Assembly (NCBI GenBank): GCA_002435745.1
Contig: DIWT01000035.1
Coordinates: 1-25,908 of the forward strand
Source: a bacterium UBP15_UBA6099
Lineage (GTDB): Bacteria > UBP15 > UBA6099
DNA length: 25,908 bases
Reading direction: 5' to 3'
Shown: piece by piece, positions 21,979 to 25,908 of the stretch
How the letters are laid out: each line of letters opens with the position of its first letter
How positions within the stretch are numbered: position 1 is the stretch's first letter
Made by a program: the position numbers and the translations under genes
Notes under the pieces: model-generated
What the model was told of the DNA's origin: nothing
The model's input: only the letters and a program-made list of their open reading frames with translations
The model's database searches: none

Positions 21979-23217
21979 ATGGAAATCGGCCCCGCATCAG
22001 GCAGCGACACGCGCCCGCGCGGTTATGTGATAATGATGATGCTACTTCTATGCGTAGCGACCTTCTGCGAGGGGTACGACTTCTTCATCATCAGCCTCGT
22101 CATCGACATCCTTCCCGGCGAATTCGGCGTGTCAATGAACTATGTCATTAAGGTAGTCTTGACTTTGATTAACGTCGGCGCCATTTTGGGGTTCTTTGTT
22201 ATAAGGCTAGGGGACAGGTTCGGAAGAAAGCCGATACTGCTCATTTCGCTGTGCGGGTTCACCACGTTCAGCGTGATAACCGCGATGTGTCCCAACATTT
22301 GGATTTTCATGACCGCCCAGTTTATCGCCAAGATGTTTCTCGTGAGCCAGTTCGGCACGGCCATAGTGATGACGATAGAGGAATGCCCGGCAAAATCCAG
22401 AGCGACATGCGTGGCGCTTCTTCAGGTCGCAGGCGGACTCGGCGGAGCTTTCGCTATGATAATCAGCAAAAACATTCTTCCGGTATGGGGCTGGCGAGGG
22501 ATGTATTGGGCAGGCGGCGCGCCTCTGATTCTGGCTCCCGCTCTCGTCCTTTTGATAAAAGAAACGGCGCACTTCTCCGCGCTCAAAGCCGCCGGCGCCG
22601 CCGCGCCTCCTTCCCTCTGGCACATCTGGAAGACTCCCAGCAGAAAATATGTCCCCGCCGTAGGCGCAATCTGGTTCCTCGGCTATCTGGCTTACGCGGG
22701 CGTCATTTACTTCTGGGTCGCCTTCGCAAAAACGGAGCGCGGATGGACCGTCGATCAGGTCGGCCCGGCTATGGCTGTCGCCGCAGTAGTCGGCATGACC
22801 GGCTATATCGTCAGCGGCGTGATGATGGACAAAATCGGAAGAAAACTTACCGGAGTCATATTTTTCACCGCCGGAGCCGCCTCGCTCGTCTGGGCTTTCA
22901 ACGCAGCCGGCGCTATGATGCTTCCTTCGGTGGTCGTCAGCATGTTCTTCATTTTCGCGATACTCCCAATTACCAGCACGTTCAACGCGGAACTGTTTCC
23001 CACCGAACTGAGGAGCAACGCGGCGGCATGGTGCAACTCGCTAATGGGCCGTCCGGCTCAGGTGGCCGCTCCTTTCATTGTCGGCAGCATAGCCGGCGTC
23101 GCGGGCGGTCTGGGAAACGCAGTAAGCTTCCTTGCCATAGGCCCTCTGGCAGCCGCTCTTATGATCGCTTTCTTGCTTCCTGAGACAAAAGGCGTCGATT
23201 TGGATAAACTGTTGTAA
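21979..23217 (+). CDS. MFS transporter (sugar/aromatic-acid porter type)
   Basis: A 412-residue transporter with about 12 membrane segments. The loop between helices 2 and 3 carries the MFS signature RLGDRFGRKP; a second copy, MMDKIGRKLTG, is in the second half. EGYDFFIISLVID in helix 1 and PTELRSNAAAW near helix 10 resemble the sugar- and aromatic-acid-porter families. The substrate cannot be assigned. ATG 21979 is chosen because GGGGAGA precedes it and upstream codons lie over the promoter. The dehydrogenase gene follows after 53 bp on the same strand, so the transported compound may be an alcohol, ketone or hydroxy acid; that is inference. Confidence 0.88.
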   Translation: MEIGPASGSDTRPRGYVIMMMLLLCVATFCEGYDFFIISLVIDILPGEFGVSMNYVIKVVLTLINVGAILGFFVIRLGDRFGRKPILLISLCGFTTFSVITAMCPNIWIFMTAQFIAKMFLVSQFGTAIVMTIEECPAKSRATCVALLQVAGGLGGAFAMIISKNILPVWGWRGMYWAGGAPLILAPALVLLIKETAHFSALKAAGAAAPPSLWHIWKTPSRKYVPAVGAIWFLGYLAYAGVIYFWVAFAKTERGWTVDQVGPAMAVAAVVGMTGYIVSGVMMDKIGRKLTGVIFFTAGAASLVWAFNAAGAMMLPSVVVSMFFIFAILPITSTFNAELFPTELRSNAAAWCNSLMGRPAQVAAPFIVGSIAGVAGGLGNAVSFLAIGPLAAALMIAFLLPETKGVDLDKLL

Positions 23218-23270
23218 ATAGAATCAGCGGCACGTTGCCGCCAATACACATACAAGGAGATTTTTGCATC

Positions 23271-24095
23271 ATGGCAGACCTCACAGGAAAAGTTGCTCTG
23301 GTGACAGGCGCGGCAAAAGAACGCGGCATCGGACGCGCCATCGCCCTCAAACTCGCTTCTCTCGGCGCGGATATCGTAATCGCCGACCTCTGCAAGGACA
23401 AATCGGAATCGGACGAGATGTGGGGCGATTTGAACTCCCGCGCCAAAGAGATCGAGGCTTTGGGCCGCTCCGCTCTTCCCGTCCATGTCGATATCACTGA
23501 CGAGAAAGCGGTCGCCGAAGTAATCGCCGCGATTAAGGAAAAATTCGGAAGGCTCGACATCGTTGTCAATAACGCTGGAGCCGCTTTCGGCATGAACCTC
23601 TCTTTTATGATGAACCCGGCGGACTGGCGCAAGATGATCGACATAAATCTCACCGGCACATTCCTCGTGGCGCGCGCCGCCGCCCAATGGATGGTAAGCC
23701 TCAGAAACGGCGGCGCTATCATCAACATCTCCTCTTGGCGCGGCAGATATCCTTTCCCTTTCCTCGGAGCCTACTGCGCCGCCAAATCCGGCGTTATCGC
23801 TCTTACTGAAGTCATGGCCCTCGAACTGGCTTCCCACAAAATTCGCGTCAACGCCGTCTGCCCCGGAAAAGTTGACACCGACATGGAGCGCATGGCTTGG
23901 AAAATGAAATCCGACGCCTTCGGCAAACCCGTCGAAAAAATCATCGAAGAGGAAATAAAAAAGATACCCCTCGGAAAGATAGCTTCTCCGGACACCATAG
24001 CAGGCGTTGTCGCGTTTCTCGCTTCCGATGATGGCTCGTACATGACAGGCCAACACATCTACGTCACCGGCGGAATGACTCTGATGAACGTTTGA
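23271..24095 (+). CDS. Short-chain dehydrogenase/reductase (SDR)
   Basis: A 274-residue classical SDR with an NAD(P)-binding Rossmann fold. The cofactor motif is TGAAKERGIG (12-21), the structural NNAG is at 100-103 and the catalytic residues are Ser154 or Ser155, Tyr168 and Lys172 (YCAAK). INLTGTF and NAVCPGKVDTDM are further family motifs. The insert after the second strand (CKDKSESDEMWGDLNSRAKEIEALG) suits polyol or ketoacid SDRs. ATG 23271 has AAGGAGA ten bases upstream. It may act on the substrate of the preceding MFS transporter. Sequence alone does not distinguish 3-oxoacyl reductase, polyol dehydrogenase or hydroxysteroid dehydrogenase activity. Confidence 0.92.
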   Translation: MADLTGKVALVTGAAKERGIGRAIALKLASLGADIVIADLCKDKSESDEMWGDLNSRAKEIEALGRSALPVHVDITDEKAVAEVIAAIKEKFGRLDIVVNNAGAAFGMNLSFMMNPADWRKMIDINLTGTFLVARAAAQWMVSLRNGGAIINISSWRGRYPFPFLGAYCAAKSGVIALTEVMALELASHKIRVNAVCPGKVDTDMERMAWKMKSDAFGKPVEKIIEEEIKKIPLGKIASPDTIAGVVAFLASDDGSYMTGQHIYVTGGMTLMNV

Positions 24096-24121
24096 CGCGC
24101 GATAGCGATACGCGCGCGTTT
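24095..24121 (+). terminator. Weak hairpin after the SDR gene
   Basis: ACGCGCG (24095-24101) pairs with CGCGCGT (24113-24119) and is followed by only three Ts. It stands between convergent genes and could serve both directions poorly. A strong intrinsic terminator is not present. Confidence 0.35.
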
Positions 24122-24165
24122 AATGTCGCGTTATCAAGACTTCATTGGGAATCAGGCGAAAGCGC

Positions 24166-25374
24166 TCAGAATTCCACTTTCACCCTTATGTAGTCGTGAC
24201 ACACCGGGATGTTTTTGAACCCGACGTAAATCTCTCCGCTTCCGGGAAGCATCACGACGCTCTGCAGAGTGTTTGACTTGCACACGGTGTTTTTCAAGTT
24301 GTCGGGAACGGCTCCGATAGAAAGATCGAACTGGTCGCTCATTATCGTCATCGCGGCTTCCGCGTCTATCTGACCGCTGCGCTCGCGCACAAGCTGCTCT
24401 ATCCTTTGATACCTGTAATAAGTGTCGGATTTTTTGCCATCGTAAAACATCGCCATATATCTGTTCTGGGTCTGTTGCAGTTTAGGGTGGAGGTAATGGT
24501 TTGCGCGATGCACGAATCCGTCTTTAGGCCCGGCGCGGAAAATGTCGGCGGCGGATTGCTCGACCACCATCGCGTCTGCAACCTTCGCGTCTGCCACTAT
24601 CACGTTGTAGCCGGTCGTGCGCGGGTTGTCCTTTAGAACAGCGAATGCCTCGTCGAGCGAGCGGGACGTCTCCACAAGAAGCCGGAGTTGAATCATTATC
24701 GGCATTCCTTTCAACGACGCGTCGCTGGACATGGAGGTCATCTCGCCCATGCTCAACTTTTCGGCGTTCATGCCGGTAAGAATCCCCACAATCGACGGCC
24801 AGCCGGGCGCGACGAACGCTATCCCGTCGTCAGGACTGTACACGAACAGCGTGTTCACGCTCGCTATAGTCGCGTCCGCCGACCAGTCCAAATTGCGCCC
24901 ATGAACGATGTCTCCGTTGCGGGTTATAGAGGGCAGGGCGGCGAAGTTGGAACACTGCGGCCCCACTCCCACCCAGTGCGCGGACACCACATCTAAAAAT
25001 ATATTAGAAAAAAGAACTTTCTCGTAATCAATCTCCGCGCCTTCCGCGACCGCTTTCATTTCCTCAATATATTTTGCCGGGATGAACGGCTCTATCACTG
25101 CGGCAGCCGCCCGGATGTCGCCTATGCTCGCTCCGAACATCGCTCCCTTTTCTTCAAAAAAATAATTCGTCAGCTTATGTATCTCCGGCTTCAGGAGATT
25201 GCCGTGCTGAAGCCCCATCTCGCGGTGCGAACCAGCAAGGTGAATCACAGTCACGCCATTGATGTCTTCCCTCTTGCCTTTTCCGTATTCCGCGACCACC
25301 TCGGCGTTTGATTGCATGCACAGAACGGAAAAAAGAACAACCGCCGCCATCGCCGTCCCGAAGAAGCGTTTCAT
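24166..25374 (-). CDS. Secreted C45-family Ntn-type acyltransferase/amidohydrolase
   Basis: A 402-residue protein with an N-terminal signal peptide (MKRFFGTAMAAVVLFSVLCM, cleavage probably after QSNA). REMGLQHGNLLKPE (51-64) is the C45 pattern. Cys141 in GVGPQCSNFAA is the predicted nucleophile, which family members expose by cutting themselves just before it. HGRNLDWS (~157-164) follows as in penicillin-acyltransferase-like and acid-ceramidase-like Ntn enzymes. The family cleaves or transfers amide-linked acyl groups; the substrate is unknown. The enzyme should act in the periplasm or outside. GGGAGG lies eight bases before the ATG. It is convergent with the SDR gene. Confidence 0.85.
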   Translation of the reverse strand: MKRFFGTAMAAVVLFSVLCMQSNAEVVAEYGKGKREDINGVTVIHLAGSHREMGLQHGNLLKPEIHKLTNYFFEEKGAMFGASIGDIRAAAAVIEPFIPAKYIEEMKAVAEGAEIDYEKVLFSNIFLDVVSAHWVGVGPQCSNFAALPSITRNGDIVHGRNLDWSADATIASVNTLFVYSPDDGIAFVAPGWPSIVGILTGMNAEKLSMGEMTSMSSDASLKGMPIMIQLRLLVETSRSLDEAFAVLKDNPRTTGYNVIVADAKVADAMVVEQSAADIFRAGPKDGFVHRANHYLHPKLQQTQNRYMAMFYDGKKSDTYYRYQRIEQLVRERSGQIDAEAAMTIMSDQFDLSIGAVPDNLKNTVCKSNTLQSVVMLPGSGEIYVGFKNIPVCHDYIRVKVEF

Positions 25375-25438
25375 TTTTTAAACCTCCCGGCGTCACATTG
25401 CGCCATTGCCATTTTTTAGCGCTCGCAACCCGCAAAAA

Positions 25439-25469
25439 ATCATACGTTAGTATAAACATAAAACATCAA
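25439..25469 (-). promoter_or_regulatory. Weak candidate promoter of the C45 gene
   Basis: On the minus strand TTGATG (25469-25464) and TATGAT (25444-25439) are 19 bases apart, longer than ideal. The -10 matches five of six positions. An alternative TATACT lies inside the spacer. Confidence 0.25.
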
Positions 25470-25502
25470 GCGGGGGAGAGCGAATGAAAAATCCGCGCGA
25501 TA

Positions 25503-25511
25503 TGCTATAAT
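25503..25511 (+). promoter_or_regulatory. Extended -10 promoter of the zinc-ribbon gene
   Basis: TGCTATAAT is a perfect extended -10 element. No good -35 box is found upstream, which extended -10 promoters can do without. Predicted start near 25518, about 33 bases before the ATG. Confidence 0.6.
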
Positions 25512-25550
25512 ATATTGCCGGAACCAATAAAAGCGGAGCGCGGAGCGAAC

Positions 25551-25820
25551 ATGAGCGAAAAAGCCTATGAATGCAACAGTTGCGGATACCTGATGTTTGC
25601 CGTGCCTGAAAAAACCGTCCGGGACAACTGGTGTCCGGCATGCAGGTCAACCATGTTCGAGGCCGACATCGCCCCGCCTGAAACGCTCGTGGACTACAAG
25701 TGCGAGGAATGCGGAGCCGAGTTCAAAGTCCCCGCCGCGTCCATGCCCCCCTACAAATGCCCCAAATGCAACTTCACTTTCCCCTACTCCATGGACCGCC
25801 ACATAAAACACAGGCTTTAA
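25551..25820 (+). CDS. Small double zinc-ribbon protein
   Basis: An 89-residue protein with two zinc-ribbon or rubredoxin-like modules: CNSCG paired with CPAC, then CEECG paired with CPKC. The second module resembles short FmdB-type or regulatory zinc ribbons (YKCEECGAEFKVP). There is no membrane segment or catalytic motif. ATG 25551 is chosen over an in-frame TTG at 25515 because that TTG lies over the predicted transcription start. The ribosome site is poor (GGAGCG). Such proteins often bind zinc or iron for structural or regulatory use; a specific role is not visible. Confidence 0.8.
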   Translation: MSEKAYECNSCGYLMFAVPEKTVRDNWCPACRSTMFEADIAPPETLVDYKCEECGAEFKVPAASMPPYKCPKCNFTFPYSMDRHIKHRL

Positions 25821-25875
25821 GACATATAAGCAGTTTCTTGTTTGACGAAGACATTCTTTTGGATTTAAGTTTGAA

Positions 25876-25908
25876 ATGAGCAAGACAATGCTGTTCAACC
25901 ATGAAAAA
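25876..25908 (+). CDS. Start of a gene leaving the window
   Basis: ATG 25876 opens a frame reading MSKTMLFNHEK to the last base of the window. A MLFN-type opening is common at the start of the N-terminal domain of creatinase/prolidase-like (M24) peptidases, but 11 codons are too few to assign it. TTGACG at 25842 could be a -35 box; no convincing -10 follows. Confidence 0.3.
   Translation, partial: MSKTMLFNHEK

Noticed and set aside
1..25908. tRNA, rRNA, CRISPR array, toxin-antitoxin or other known defence locus
   Set aside because: No cloverleaf with a conserved T-arm, no regularly spaced repeats and no matching protein motifs were seen by eye. The REPs are irregularly spaced and palindromic, unlike CRISPR repeats.

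Overview
The window looks like chromosome from an uncultured or little-studied diderm bacterium with a GC-rich genome. Two signals point in different directions. A phospholipid-transport locus (MlaE, MlaF and an MCE/MlaD protein) and a lipoprotein imply an outer membrane. The run NAD kinase - RecN - SteA - SteB/MctB-like - glycosyltransferase is an arrangement I associate with Terrabacteria such as Firmicutes and Actinobacteria. A diderm Terrabacteria-type lineage (for example Synergistota, Armatimonadota or a candidate phylum) would fit both, but this is inference and no marker gene settles it. No rRNA, tRNA, CRISPR array or phage gene was seen.

Region 1 (1-6247) is a minus-strand operon: an excisionase-type helix-turn-helix protein, a GH35 beta-galactosidase-like enzyme, a protein of unknown function and a 663-residue protein with a helix-rich C-terminal half. 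It is bounded on both sides by inverted repeats: a 117-bp unit, identical wherever copies overlap, plus an older imperfect repeat of about 72 bp. A third copy of the 117-bp unit lies 16.4 kb from the first, in direct orientation.

Region 2 (6291-10768) is repeat-rich accessory DNA. It holds a two-gene surface locus (a calcium-loop protein with many cysteines, then a TolB-type propeller lipoprotein). It also holds a REP-associated tyrosine transposase (RAYT) with a paired REP element on each side, and a 23-codon relic of a second lipoprotein gene. Both the intact gene and the relic run directly into a REP.

Region 3 (10769-16494) starts with a small coiled-coil-like protein divergent from an apparently solitary beta-class DNA methyltransferase. 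After that comes a tight cluster of an MreB-like actin and mlaE-mlaF-mlaD, which suggests cell-shape and envelope-lipid functions are expressed together.

Region 4 (16555-21798, minus strand) is the housekeeping operon nadK-recN-steA-steB-glycosyltransferase, with gaps of 9, 30 and 13 bp and one 1-bp overlap. It is convergent with the mla cluster; the third repeat copy sits between them.

Region 5 (21913-25908) has an MFS transporter and a short-chain dehydrogenase in tandem, a secreted Ntn-type C45 hydrolase facing them, a zinc-ribbon protein behind a strong extended -10 promoter, and the first 11 codons of a gene that leaves the window.
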